This document shows, one piece after another, positions 5,629 to 13,234 of a stretch of DNA of 13,401 nucleotides. The translations under genes and the position numbers were made by a program. Source of the DNA: JBHIEE01 sp046760445 (GTDB lineage: Bacteria > Acidobacteriota > Aminicenantia > JdFR-78); contig JBHIEE010000082.1 of NCBI GenBank assembly GCA_046760445.1, positions 1 to 13,401 on the forward strand, read 5' to 3'. The notes under the pieces were generated by a model. The model searched no databases. It was not told where the DNA came from and saw only the letters and a list, made by a program, of their open reading frames with translations. Position 1 is the first letter of the stretch, and the number at the start of each line of letters is the position of its first letter.

Positions 5629-6849
5629 ATGAATATTTTTAGAATTATTAAAGTATCTTTAAGAGCTTTGAGCAGAAATAAGATGCGCTCTTTTCTAACA
5701 GCCTTAGGCATAATCATTGGAGTAGGGGCTGTAATAACCATGGTCAGTATCGGCCAGGGCGCTAAGAAGGAGGTAGAAAAACATTTCGATTCCATGGGGA
5801 CCAATATGCTTTTTGTCCGTCCCGGTAGTTCTCTCTTTCGTGGCCGCCACGGCGGTGCAGGAAGCGTCGTAACCCTTACAGAAGCAGATGCTAAGGCTAT
5901 TGAAGAACAATGTGACGCGGTAACATATGTCTCACCAAATGTCAGCGGAAGAGCACAAACAATTTACGGGAATAAGAACTGGAATACTTCCATCCAGGGT
6001 GTCGGCGTAGACTATCCTGAAATAAGAAACTGGGCAGTCGAAGAGGGAATTTTCTTTGATGAGAACATGGTCAAAACATCGCAAAAAGTCTGTGTCCTGG
6101 GAAGTGAAGTGAGCAAGAATCTCTTTGAAGGAGTAGACCCTATAGGCCAGATTATTAGAATCAATAAAATCCCTTTCAAGGTTATCGGTGTCTTAGAATC
6201 TAAAGGAGAATCCGGCGGATGGTTTAACAGGGATGATATGATTGCCATGCCTTATACCACAGCCCAAAGAAGGCTTCTCGGGATTGTTGATCATGTTCAG
6301 GCCATAGATGTTTCAGCAGTCTCCAGGGAAAAAACCGAAGAAGCCCAGGAGCAAATTGAAGAATTGCTCAGGATTCGTCACAAAATTGCTCCGGGAGCAG
6401 AGGATGATTTTCATGTTAGAAACATGGCGGATATAGCTGAAGGGGCATCGGAATCTACCCGGATTCTCACCATTCTTCTCGGAGGGATTGCTTCTGTGTC
6501 CCTTCTTGTGGGGGGAATAGGTATTATGAACATCATGCTGGTTTCGGTAACCGAGCGAATTAGAGAAATCGGCATCAGAATGTCTGTGGGAGCTAGAGAA
6601 AAGGATATTCTTTTACAATTTCTATCGGAATCAATCGTTTTAAGTATAATAGGTGGAATTATTGGAATTTTTGTGGGCATAGTTGGATCAAAATTGATTT
6701 CTCATTTTGCTGGCTGGGCTACCTTAGTTTCAGCTGGTTCAATTGCTTTGGCTTTTTTCTTTGCGGGAATAGTGGGGGTCTTCTTTGGTTTTTATCCTGC
6801 TCATAAAGCATCAAAACTAAATCCCATTGATGCTTTGAGATATGAATAG
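5629..6849 (+). CDS. MacB-type ABC transporter permease
   Basis: The 406-residue membrane subunit has the MacB/FtsX layout. One N-terminal membrane helix (about 21-43) precedes a large periplasmic MacB_PCD-like domain (about 45-275), and three C-terminal helices follow (about 279-305, 331-353 and 366-392), containing the FtsX-type GGIGIMNIMLVSVTERIREIG-like coupling region around 296-316. It would dimerise and work with the ATPase at 4572-5261 and the MacA-like adaptor. AAGGAG (5616-5621) is 7 nt before the ATG. It is separated from the ATPase by 367 bp holding a palindromic element, while such subunit genes are usually adjacent. Both ends of the protein look intact, so function should be retained. 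The substrate is unknown; peptides, lipoproteins or antimicrobials are the usual options. Confidence 0.92.
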   Translation: MNIFRIIKVSLRALSRNKMRSFLTALGIIIGVGAVITMVSIGQGAKKEVEKHFDSMGTNMLFVRPGSSLFRGRHGGAGSVVTLTEADAKAIEEQCDAVTYVSPNVSGRAQTIYGNKNWNTSIQGVGVDYPEIRNWAVEEGIFFDENMVKTSQKVCVLGSEVSKNLFEGVDPIGQIIRINKIPFKVIGVLESKGESGGWFNRDDMIAMPYTTAQRRLLGIVDHVQAIDVSAVSREKTEEAQEQIEELLRIRHKIAPGAEDDFHVRNMADIAEGASESTRILTILLGGIASVSLLVGGIGIMNIMLVSVTERIREIGIRMSVGAREKDILLQFLSESIVLSIIGGIIGIFVGIVGSKLISHFAGWATLVSAGSIALAFFFAGIVGVFFGFYPAHKASKLNPIDALRYE

Positions 6850-6867
6850 AAAATTACTTTAAAAATA

Positions 6868-6905
6868 GAGCTAAAAGCTCCTCGAGAGTAAAATCTCTTT
6901 GCCAG
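6868..6905 (+). terminator. possible terminator hairpins after the permease gene
   Basis: GAGCT (6868-6872) pairs with AGCTC (6876-6880) over AAA. A second small hairpin (GAGA/TCTC near 6884-6897) ends in TTT. The place, after the last efflux gene and before the dnaG promoter, fits termination, but the stems are short and the T-run is weak. Confidence 0.3.
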
Positions 6906-6914
6906 CTTGCACTC

Positions 6915-6943
6915 TTGACAAATTTATAATTGGTCACTATATT
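6915..6943 (+). promoter_or_regulatory. sigma-70 promoter for dnaG
   Basis: A perfect -35 TTGACA (6915-6920), a 17-bp spacer and -10 TATATT (6938-6943) make a near-consensus housekeeping promoter. Transcription would start near 6950, leaving only about 15 nt before the primase ATG. It separates dnaG, and probably rpoD, from the upstream efflux cluster. Confidence 0.8.
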
Positions 6944-6964
6944 TAATAAGGCATACATATTTTT

Positions 6965-8689
6965 ATGGAGATAGTTGATCAGATAAGACAAGTCGCTGAT
7001 ATTATTGAGATTGCTTCTCAATATACTACTCTGAAAAGAAGAGGAAAAAGGTGGGTTGGTCTTTGCCCTTTCCATTCAGAAAAAACCCCTTCTTTTACTG
7101 TAGATGAAGAAAAACAACTCTATCACTGTTTTGGCTGTGGAGCAGGTGGGGATTTTTTCACCCTAATAATGGAAAAGGAAAAACTCAGTTTTCCTGAGAC
7201 AATAAAGTATCTCTGTCAAAAGTACAATATTCCTTTCCCTGAAAAAGAGTATTCTCCTCAGAAAAAATCAAAATCAGAAGATTTATTGTATAAAGTTCAC
7301 GAGGAGGCGCTGGCTTTTTTTAGGAAGAATCTATTCAATACCAGTGAAGGGAAAAAAGCCTTAGATTATTTAACGAAAAGAGGAATTTCAGAAGAAATTA
7401 TTCAAGGTTTAAAAATTGGATATGCTTTAAAATCATGGGATGCTTTATATTCATATTTTATTAATAAAAATATTTCTCCTTCCATTTTAGAGAGAGCGGG
7501 ATTAGTTCTTCCGAGTCAGAAAAAAGAGGGTTATTATGACCGGTTTAGGGGAAGAATTATCTTCCCTATATTTAATTTAACTGGAAAAGTGATTGCCTTT
7601 GGTGGAAGATCTCTGTTTGATGAAGAACCCAAATACTTAAATTCCCCAGATACTCCTATCTATTTAAAAGGGAAATCCCTATATGGTTTAAATATTTCTA
7701 AAGATTATATTCGAAAAAAAGGAATAGGTGTTTTAGTCGAAGGGTATACTGATTTTATTGCTTTGTATCAAGCAGGGATAAAGAATGTAGTAGCTTCCTT
7801 AGGGACGAGTCTAACTTCAGAACAGATTTCTCTTTTATCAAGATTTACTCGGAAAATAAATATCAATTATGATAGTGATCAGGGAGGGCAAGCGGCCTCA
7901 CTTCGGTCAGTTTCGCTCTGTCTGGAAAAGGGAATGGAGGTTGAAGTTTTGATTCTTCCTCCAGGAGATGACCCCGATAGCTACTTAAAGGAAATTGGTC
8001 AGGAGAAATATCAACGATTGATTGAAAAAAGTCAATCAGGATTTGAATTTTTAGTTCATTCCTTAATTAAATCAAAAAATTTAGACATACCAGAAGAAAA
8101 GGCAATCGTATCCAAAGAGATTCTTAATATAATTTCAAAAATTCCGAATTCAATTATTAGAAGCGAATATCTGAAAAAAATCAGTGAGTATCTGGATATA
8201 GATGAGTTTCTCTTAAGGGCAACAGTGAAGCTCGGAAAAGAGAAACAAGGAAAGGAGGAAGAAAAAGAAGGATTACTTCCTGCAGAAAAGAGGTTACTTC
8301 AGATAATCATTGAGGAAAAGACCTTAGCATCGAAGATACTTTCTCATCTAAAAACAGATGATTTTCAGGGGTTAAAAAGCGAACAGGTTTTCCGATGTAT
8401 TTTAGATGGTTTTTATCAAAACAAAGAAATTGATTTCACTTATCTCAGCCAGAATGTGGATTCATCCTTGTTATCATCCGTGGTACAATTTATGATGGAG
8501 AATAAATATAAGCCGTCTTTAGAAGAGGCAATGGATTGTCTTTATGCTTTAAGGCGGATGTCCCTGGAAAGGAAATTGAAAGAAATCCAGAAAGAGATTA
8601 ATAAGTGGGAAAGAGAAGGGAATATTGACAAATTAAATTCACTCTTAGATTTGAAACAAAGAATTACAAAAGATATGTTAACCTTATAA
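6965..8689 (+). CDS. dnaG: DNA primase
   Basis: The 574-residue primase lays RNA primers at the replication fork and works with the replicative helicase DnaB. An N-terminal zinc-binding domain has Cys34, His37, Cys55 and Cys58 in the family pattern (CPFHSEKTPSF; YHCFGCGAGGD). The central RNA polymerase and Toprim domains include the EGYTD motif with catalytic Glu259 and the DSD acidic pair at 303-305. The C-terminal part (about 415-574) is helical and poorly conserved, as expected for the DnaB-binding domain. The length is typical. The ATG is supported by family alignment; no good Shine-Dalgarno precedes it, only TAAGG about 13 nt upstream. The primary sigma gene follows, recalling the rpsU-dnaG-rpoD arrangement of other bacteria, but rpsU is absent here. 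Confidence 0.97.
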   Translation: MEIVDQIRQVADIIEIASQYTTLKRRGKRWVGLCPFHSEKTPSFTVDEEKQLYHCFGCGAGGDFFTLIMEKEKLSFPETIKYLCQKYNIPFPEKEYSPQKKSKSEDLLYKVHEEALAFFRKNLFNTSEGKKALDYLTKRGISEEIIQGLKIGYALKSWDALYSYFINKNISPSILERAGLVLPSQKKEGYYDRFRGRIIFPIFNLTGKVIAFGGRSLFDEEPKYLNSPDTPIYLKGKSLYGLNISKDYIRKKGIGVLVEGYTDFIALYQAGIKNVVASLGTSLTSEQISLLSRFTRKININYDSDQGGQAASLRSVSLCLEKGMEVEVLILPPGDDPDSYLKEIGQEKYQRLIEKSQSGFEFLVHSLIKSKNLDIPEEKAIVSKEILNIISKIPNSIIRSEYLKKISEYLDIDEFLLRATVKLGKEKQGKEEEKEGLLPAEKRLLQIIIEEKTLASKILSHLKTDDFQGLKSEQVFRCILDGFYQNKEIDFTYLSQNVDSSLLSSVVQFMMENKYKPSLEEAMDCLYALRRMSLERKLKEIQKEINKWEREGNIDKLNSLLDLKQRITKDMLTL

Positions 8690-8721
8690 TGAAACGGATT
8701 AAGAGATATTTTCGTTATATA

Positions 8722-8743
8722 TTATGTTCAGTAGCGAACATAA
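8722..8743. repeat. perfect hairpin between dnaG and rpoD
   Basis: TTATGTTC (8722-8729) pairs perfectly with GAACATAA (8736-8743) over a 6-nt loop, 33 bp after the dnaG stop. An A-rich rather than T-rich tract follows on the plus strand, so it is not a standard terminator. It could be an mRNA processing or stability element, or a protein-binding site. Confidence 0.45.
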
Positions 8744-8800
8744 AAAATAAAGGTTTTCAAATGACCAGAAAAGATATTTTTAAGGTATGGGAATTTCAAT

Positions 8801-8855
8801 CCCGATTACTCGGGAGAAAACCCTGACTTGGATTGGGTTTTCAAAACTGAAAAGG
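8801..8855 (+). promoter_or_regulatory. leader repeat, copy 3 (upstream of rpoD)
   Basis: This copy contains a near-palindrome CCCGATTACTCGGG (8801-8814). A perfect 8-bp hairpin follows: GAAAACCC (8816-8823) with GGGTTTTC (8835-8842) over 11 nt. The right arm overlaps an alternative partner, TTTTCA (8838-8843) with TGAAAA (8848-8853). The end of the repeat runs into the rpoD ribosome site AGGAGG (8853-8858), so the alternative hairpin would touch that site. It is nearly identical to 1994-2050. Confidence 0.55.
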
Positions 8856-8869
8856 AGGGGATGTAGAAA

Positions 8870-10516
8870 TTGTCCATTCAAAATAAATATCAGGACGAAA
8901 TTAACCGATTAATTTCTAAAGGGAAAAGGAAGGGATTTCTTCGGTATGAAGAAATAAACAATTTTCTTCCGGGTGAATTTGACACTCCGGAAGAGATTGA
9001 TGACTTAATGACTATATTTGACTCTTACGGAATTCGGGTGATAGATTCCGCTATTCCAGAAGAAGAAGCTCAGCTTCATTCTGTAATTGAAACACCCGAA
9101 AAAAAAGCCAAGGTTCCTCCTTTAGAAAGAACAAATGATCCGGTTAAACTCTACCTTAGAGAGATGGGAACGGTACCTCTTTTAACTCGAGAAGGAGAAA
9201 TTGAGATAGCTAAAAAAATTGAAAGAGGAGAAAAAACGATAACTAAAGCTCTTTCTAAAACCAGATTAGTTTTATCAGAGGTTTTATCTCTAAGTGAGAA
9301 AATAAAAGATAATGAAGTTGTGATTCAGGGTTTGTTTGATGTTAATGAAGACGATGTTGTTAATGGAAAATTAGAGGAAAAGAAAAAAGAAATATTAAAT
9401 AAGATAGATCAAATAAAAAAGCTAAGTTTAGAACTTGAAAGGTTAAAAGCTAAAAATAAACCTTTTGCTGCGGGGCGATTAGTAGTGAAAATTTCTCGGA
9501 TGATTAGAGAACTTAATTTCAAGCTTTCATTAAGAGAAGGATTCATCCGAAGACTGCAAAGATGTGAGAGTAAATTCAGAGAATTAGAGGAAGAAAAGCA
9601 AAAACTGAGTGAGCAGTTAGAAACAGCTCAGAATAGGAAAGATAGAAATGAGCTGAAGAAACAGATCAAGAACATTGATCAAAAAATCAAGGAGTATGAA
9701 GAAGAAATAGGTCTTGATTCTCATGGATTAAGGAAGATATTGAGAACAATAGAGAAAGGGAAAAAAGAGGTAGATCGCTCCAAAAGACAGTTAGTTAAGG
9801 CCAATCTTAGATTGGTAGTTTCTATTGCCAAAAAATATACTAATCGAGGCTTGCAATTCTTAGATCTTATTCAAGAAGGAAATATTGGGTTAATGAAAGC
9901 AGTGGAAAAGTTTGAATACAAGAGAGGATATAAATTTTCGACTTATGCTACTTGGTGGATAAGACAAGCAATTACTCGAGCAATAGCTGACCAGGCGAGA
10001 ACAATAAGGATTCCGGTTCATATGATTGAAACAATAAATAAGTTAATAAGAGTTTCTCGAGGATTAGTTCAAGAATTAGGTAGAGAACCAACTTGCGAGG
10101 AAATTGCTAAAAAAATGGACTTGCCAATTAATAAGGTTAGGAAAATATTGAAAATAGCTCAAGAACCGATCTCTTTGGAAACTCCTATTGGTGAAGAAGA
10201 AGACAGCCATTTAGGCGATTTTATCGAAGATAAAGGCATCCCCTCTCCTCCAGAAGCAGTTATTCATCAAAGCTTAAAAGAACAGATTCAGGAGGCTTTG
10301 AAATCCCTTACTGAGAGGGAAGCCAAAGTGCTTGAAATGAGATTTGGGCTTAGGAATGGGAATGAACATACCTTAGAAGAAGTCGGCCAAATGTTCAATG
10401 TTACTCGAGAAAGAATTCGGCAAATTGAAGCCAAGGCTTTGAGAAAATTAAGACATCCTTCTCGAAGTAAAAAATTGAGATCGTTTACCGAAGGCTCAAG
10501 AAATTTAAAAATTTGA
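8870..10516 (+). CDS. rpoD: primary RNA polymerase sigma factor (sigma-70, group 1)
   Basis: The 548-residue protein has a region 1.1-like N-terminus (about 8-60) and region 1.2 (NDPVKLYLREMGTVPLLTRE, 89-108). A charged coiled-coil non-conserved region (about 125-300) follows. Region 2 runs from about 307, with the -10 melting motif YATWWIRQAITRAIADQ from 359. Region 3 covers about 390-465 and region 4 about 478-535, with the helix-turn-helix near 501-530. This is the housekeeping sigma factor, which reads promoters such as those before dnaG and the CAT tRNA. The start is TTG at 8870, with AGGAGG (8853-8858) 11 nt upstream. An ATG at 8861 is followed at once by TAG and cannot be the start. 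The stop codon lies inside the -35 box of the downstream tRNA promoter. Confidence 0.97.
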   Translation: MSIQNKYQDEINRLISKGKRKGFLRYEEINNFLPGEFDTPEEIDDLMTIFDSYGIRVIDSAIPEEEAQLHSVIETPEKKAKVPPLERTNDPVKLYLREMGTVPLLTREGEIEIAKKIERGEKTITKALSKTRLVLSEVLSLSEKIKDNEVVIQGLFDVNEDDVVNGKLEEKKKEILNKIDQIKKLSLELERLKAKNKPFAAGRLVVKISRMIRELNFKLSLREGFIRRLQRCESKFRELEEEKQKLSEQLETAQNRKDRNELKKQIKNIDQKIKEYEEEIGLDSHGLRKILRTIEKGKKEVDRSKRQLVKANLRLVVSIAKKYTNRGLQFLDLIQEGNIGLMKAVEKFEYKRGYKFSTYATWWIRQAITRAIADQARTIRIPVHMIETINKLIRVSRGLVQELGREPTCEEIAKKMDLPINKVRKILKIAQEPISLETPIGEEEDSHLGDFIEDKGIPSPPEAVIHQSLKEQIQEALKSLTEREAKVLEMRFGLRNGNEHTLEEVGQMFNVTRERIRQIEAKALRKLRHPSRSKKLRSFTEGSRNLKI

Positions 10517-10541
10517 CACTCTAATTCAATTCTGTTATAAG
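10513..10541 (+). promoter_or_regulatory. sigma-70 promoter for the CAT tRNA
   Basis: TTGACA (10513-10518), a 17-bp spacer and TATAAG (10536-10541) form a near-perfect promoter. The rpoD stop codon TGA (10514-10516) is embedded in the -35 box. Initiation at the usual distance would fall at about 10548-10549, essentially the mature 5' end of the tRNA. It probably also drives the zinc-ribbon gene downstream. Confidence 0.8.
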
Positions 10542-10548
10542 TTTAAAT

Positions 10549-10621
10549 GGGCCTATAGCTCAGCGGTCAGAGCTGCCGGCTCATAACCGGTAGGTCCCAG
10601 GTTCGAATCCTGGTAGGCCCA
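10549..10621 (+). tRNA. tRNA with CAT anticodon (elongator Met, or Ile2 read by lysidine)
   Basis: The cloverleaf is complete: acceptor GGGCCTA/TAGGCCC (10549-10555/10614-10620), D stem GCTC/GAGC, anticodon stem GCCGG/CCGGT (10575-10579/10587-10591) with loop CTCATAA, and T stem CCAGG/CCTGG with loop TTCGAAT. The anticodon CAT is at 10582-10584 and the discriminator is A10621. CCA is not encoded. The first acceptor pair is G:C, so it is not a typical initiator tRNA, which has a mismatch there. Elongator methionine and the lysidine-modified isoleucine tRNA share this anticodon; the sequence alone does not separate them safely. Confidence 0.93.
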
Positions 10622-10643
10622 CTCTCGGTAGAGGAAAAAAGGA

Positions 10644-11372
10644 TTGGAAGTTGAGTTTGAGCCATTAATCACTCTTCAAGAAACAGACACCAAAATAACT
10701 CAATTAAGCAATAGCCTGAAAAGCATACCTTTTCGAATCCAAAAAATAGAAAACCAGCGGAAAGAAATTAGAGAAGCAGTAATTAAAGCAAAAGAGAAAC
10801 TATCTGGGAATCAGAAAAAAAGAAGAGAGTTAGAAAAAGAAGTTCAGTCTCTTAAAGATAAAATATCAAAATATAAACTCCAACTGAATGAAGTCAAGAC
10901 TAATAAAGAGTACACTGCTCTTTTAAAGGAAATTGATGATGCTCAGCAAGAAGTGGATAGATTAGAAGAACAAATAATTGAGGAGATGTTAAATGCTGAT
11001 GAGATCAAAGTAGAGATAAAGAAGGCAGACCAGAGATCCCAGGAACAGGATAAGAAGTTAGCTGAAGAAGAATCTGCTATTCACCAGCAAGAACAAGATT
11101 TGAAAAACCAGATTGAGCTTTTATCAAGGGAAAAAGCTGATCTCATTCCAAAAATTCCCTCGAAATGTTTAGACCTTTATCATAAAATTTATTCCAAAAA
11201 AAATGGTATTGTTTTATCTCCAGTAAATGATGAATTCTGTTCAATTTGCAATATGAGAATCAGGCCTCAAGTATTGAATGAATTAAAAGTGACTCGGAAA
11301 TTGATTTTCTGCGAGAACTGCGGTCGAATTCTTTACTGGGCAGGAAAGGTTCATTCAATAAAGGCTAAATAG
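10644..11372 (+). CDS. coiled-coil protein with C4-type zinc ribbon (zf-RING_7 / DUF164 type)
   Basis: The 242-residue protein begins at TTG 10644, with GAGG (10631-10634) 9 nt upstream. Residues about 10-160 form a long Lys/Glu/Gln-rich antiparallel coiled coil (including YKLQLNEVKTNKEYTALLKE near 72-91). The end is a C4 zinc ribbon with Cys199/Cys202 and Cys223/Cys226, in the order CSICNMRIRP and CENCGRILYW. This matches the family that includes Helicobacter HP0958 (FlgZ) and chlamydial CdsZ. Some members bind RpoN or type III secretion and flagellar components or RNA; most are uncharacterised. The gene lies 22 bp after the tRNA and probably shares its promoter. It is intact and of normal length. 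A specific role cannot be assigned here because no flagellar or secretion genes are near. Confidence 0.85.
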   Translation: MEVEFEPLITLQETDTKITQLSNSLKSIPFRIQKIENQRKEIREAVIKAKEKLSGNQKKRRELEKEVQSLKDKISKYKLQLNEVKTNKEYTALLKEIDDAQQEVDRLEEQIIEEMLNADEIKVEIKKADQRSQEQDKKLAEEESAIHQQEQDLKNQIELLSREKADLIPKIPSKCLDLYHKIYSKKNGIVLSPVNDEFCSICNMRIRPQVLNELKVTRKLIFCENCGRILYWAGKVHSIKAK

Positions 11373-11403
11373 ATTCCTCTTCTCAATTTTTCGCTCAGTT
11401 TCT

Positions 11404-13206
11404 TTACAACCGTTCCTGCGCTTCTGCTTCCTCTTTATAAAGCTCATCAATTATATCTTTATACTTTTTTTCAATGACATTTCTTTTTACTTTTAAGGTA
11501 GGAGTTATTTCACCTTTCTCTATTTCAAAGTCTCTGTCCAACAGGGCAATTTTTTTAATTTTTTCATAAGAGGCTAAATGAGGAGTAGCTCTTTCAATTT
11601 CAGCCATTATGAAATTTTTTATTTCTTTTTTCTGGATCAAATCTTTCCGCGAGCTAAAAGGAATGTGATTAAATTTGGCATATTCTTCTAACTTCTCAAA
11701 ATCAGGAACAACTAGAGCTGAAAGGAATTTCCTTTTGTCACCAATTGTGACCGCATTCGAGATATAGAGATTAGCTTTCAGCAGATTCTCAATAGGTTGG
11801 GGAGCAATATTTTTCCCTCCAGAAGTAACAATTATGTCTTTTTTCCGATCAGTTATGGCTAAGAAACCGTCTTCATCCAGGTAGCCAATATCTTCAGTAT
11901 GAAACCACCCTCCTTCAAAAACTTCATTGGTTTCAGCCTCTTTTTTGTAATAACCGAGCATAACATTTGGTCCTTTAGTCAATATTTCACCATCAGGAGC
12001 AATTTTAACTTCCACTCCAGGGATAGGCTTTCCTACTGTCCCGAATTTTAGATTTTCCATAGTATTAACAGAAATTACAGGAGAAGTTTCAGTTAAGCCA
12101 TACCCTTCCAGAATGAGCAACCCTAAAGCATAGAAAAATTCAGCAATATCTTTGGATAAAGGAGCACCACCAGACACAAAAAATTTAACACGTCCCCCTG
12201 TTTTTTCTATGATTTTAGAAAAAACAAGTTTGTGAGCTAACTTATGTTTAATCTTGAGAAATAAACTGATTGGTTGCTTGGCTAATTTTTTCTGGCCATA
12301 CTTTTTTCCTACATTTAATGCCCAATAAAAAATCTTCCTTTTAACGCTTGATCCTGTCAAAACGCTATCCATTACTTTACCATAAATTTTCTCAAATACT
12401 CGTGGAACACTAACCATAATATTTGGCTTTACTTCCAATAAATTTTGGGCAACAGTTTCCACGTTCTCCGCATAACCTATGGTGCAACCCTTATAAATGT
12501 AGGTGTAAGTAACCATTCTTTCTAAAATATGGGAAAGGGGGAGAAAGGAAAGAACAGTATCCTTGTCTGAGAATTCAACCACCTGAGAGACTGATAAGAC
12601 ATTGCTTACTATGTTCTTATGGCTTAACATAACCCCTTTTGGAGTGCCGGTTGTTCCTGAAGTATAGATTATCGTTGCTAAATCATCTGGCCTTGCGGAT
12701 TTTGACAAGCTTTCAAATAGTTCAGGGTCTTTTTGCTTTCTCTGTCGTCCTTTTTCCCTTACCTGAGAAAGGGTCAGTACCTGATTGAAGCCGTGAGAAG
12801 AAAAGGTGATGTAGTGGGCGACTTTTTCAAGTTTATCTTTGACAGTCTTAAGTTTTTCCCATTGGGTCTCGTCAGAGAAAATGACTGCTTTAGCATCTGA
12901 ATTGTTAATAATGAATTCTATTTGGTCAGCCACTAAAGTGGAATAAATAGGAACAGTAGTTCCGCCAAAGCTTAAAATAGCCAAATCAGAAATTATCCAT
13001 TCTGGTCGAGTTTCTGATAAGAGAACAACCTTGTCCCCTTTTCCTAAGCCTAATTCTATTAACCCAAGACTTAACTCCTCAACTCTATTTCTGAATTCTT
13101 CTGTGGAGATGCTTGTATATTTTCCTTTTTCTTTGTAAAGAATGAGATTTTCCTTAATGTAAGTTTTTACTGTGTTAAGAAATATTTGATTAATTGTTTC
13201 AATCAT
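11404..13206 (-). CDS. long-chain fatty acid--CoA ligase (AMP-forming acyl-CoA synthetase)
   Basis: The 600-residue enzyme of the ANL superfamily activates fatty acids with ATP to an acyl-adenylate and then to acyl-CoA. The phosphate-binding loop YTSGTTGTPKG (181-191), the GYGLTETSP motif (368-376), FHTED with adenosine-binding Asp439, the hinge region DRKKDIIVTSGGKNIAP (453-469) and the C-terminal TPTLKVKR stretch are all present. Length and motif spacing match the FAA1/FadD-like long-chain group. There is no signal peptide; such enzymes are cytoplasmic or membrane-associated. GGAGG stands 4 nt before the ATG, a slightly short spacing. It is a single gene convergent with the zinc-ribbon gene, 31 bp apart and without a visible terminator between. 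Substrate chain length cannot be read from the sequence. Confidence 0.94.
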   Translation of the reverse strand: MIETINQIFLNTVKTYIKENLILYKEKGKYTSISTEEFRNRVEELSLGLIELGLGKGDKVVLLSETRPEWIISDLAILSFGGTTVPIYSTLVADQIEFIINNSDAKAVIFSDETQWEKLKTVKDKLEKVAHYITFSSHGFNQVLTLSQVREKGRQRKQKDPELFESLSKSARPDDLATIIYTSGTTGTPKGVMLSHKNIVSNVLSVSQVVEFSDKDTVLSFLPLSHILERMVTYTYIYKGCTIGYAENVETVAQNLLEVKPNIMVSVPRVFEKIYGKVMDSVLTGSSVKRKIFYWALNVGKKYGQKKLAKQPISLFLKIKHKLAHKLVFSKIIEKTGGRVKFFVSGGAPLSKDIAEFFYALGLLILEGYGLTETSPVISVNTMENLKFGTVGKPIPGVEVKIAPDGEILTKGPNVMLGYYKKEAETNEVFEGGWFHTEDIGYLDEDGFLAITDRKKDIIVTSGGKNIAPQPIENLLKANLYISNAVTIGDKRKFLSALVVPDFEKLEEYAKFNHIPFSSRKDLIQKKEIKNFIMAEIERATPHLASYEKIKKIALLDRDFEIEKGEITPTLKVKRNVIEKKYKDIIDELYKEEAEAQERL

Positions 13207-13234
13207 TCTTCCTCCAGAAATTAGATTTAAATTA

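Noticed and set aside
4572..6849. A single MacB gene broken by a frameshift or insertion
   Set aside because: The ATPase ends normally and the permease begins with its own ribosome site and first helix. Separate ATPase and permease subunits are common in this family.
8722..8743. dnaG terminator
   Set aside because: The stem is perfect but is followed by A residues, not T residues, on the coding strand, and rpoD has no separate promoter that I could see.
1889..8855. CRISPR array or tandem repeat array
   Set aside because: The repeat copies are kilobases apart, irregular in length and attached to gene starts; there are no regular spacers or cas genes.
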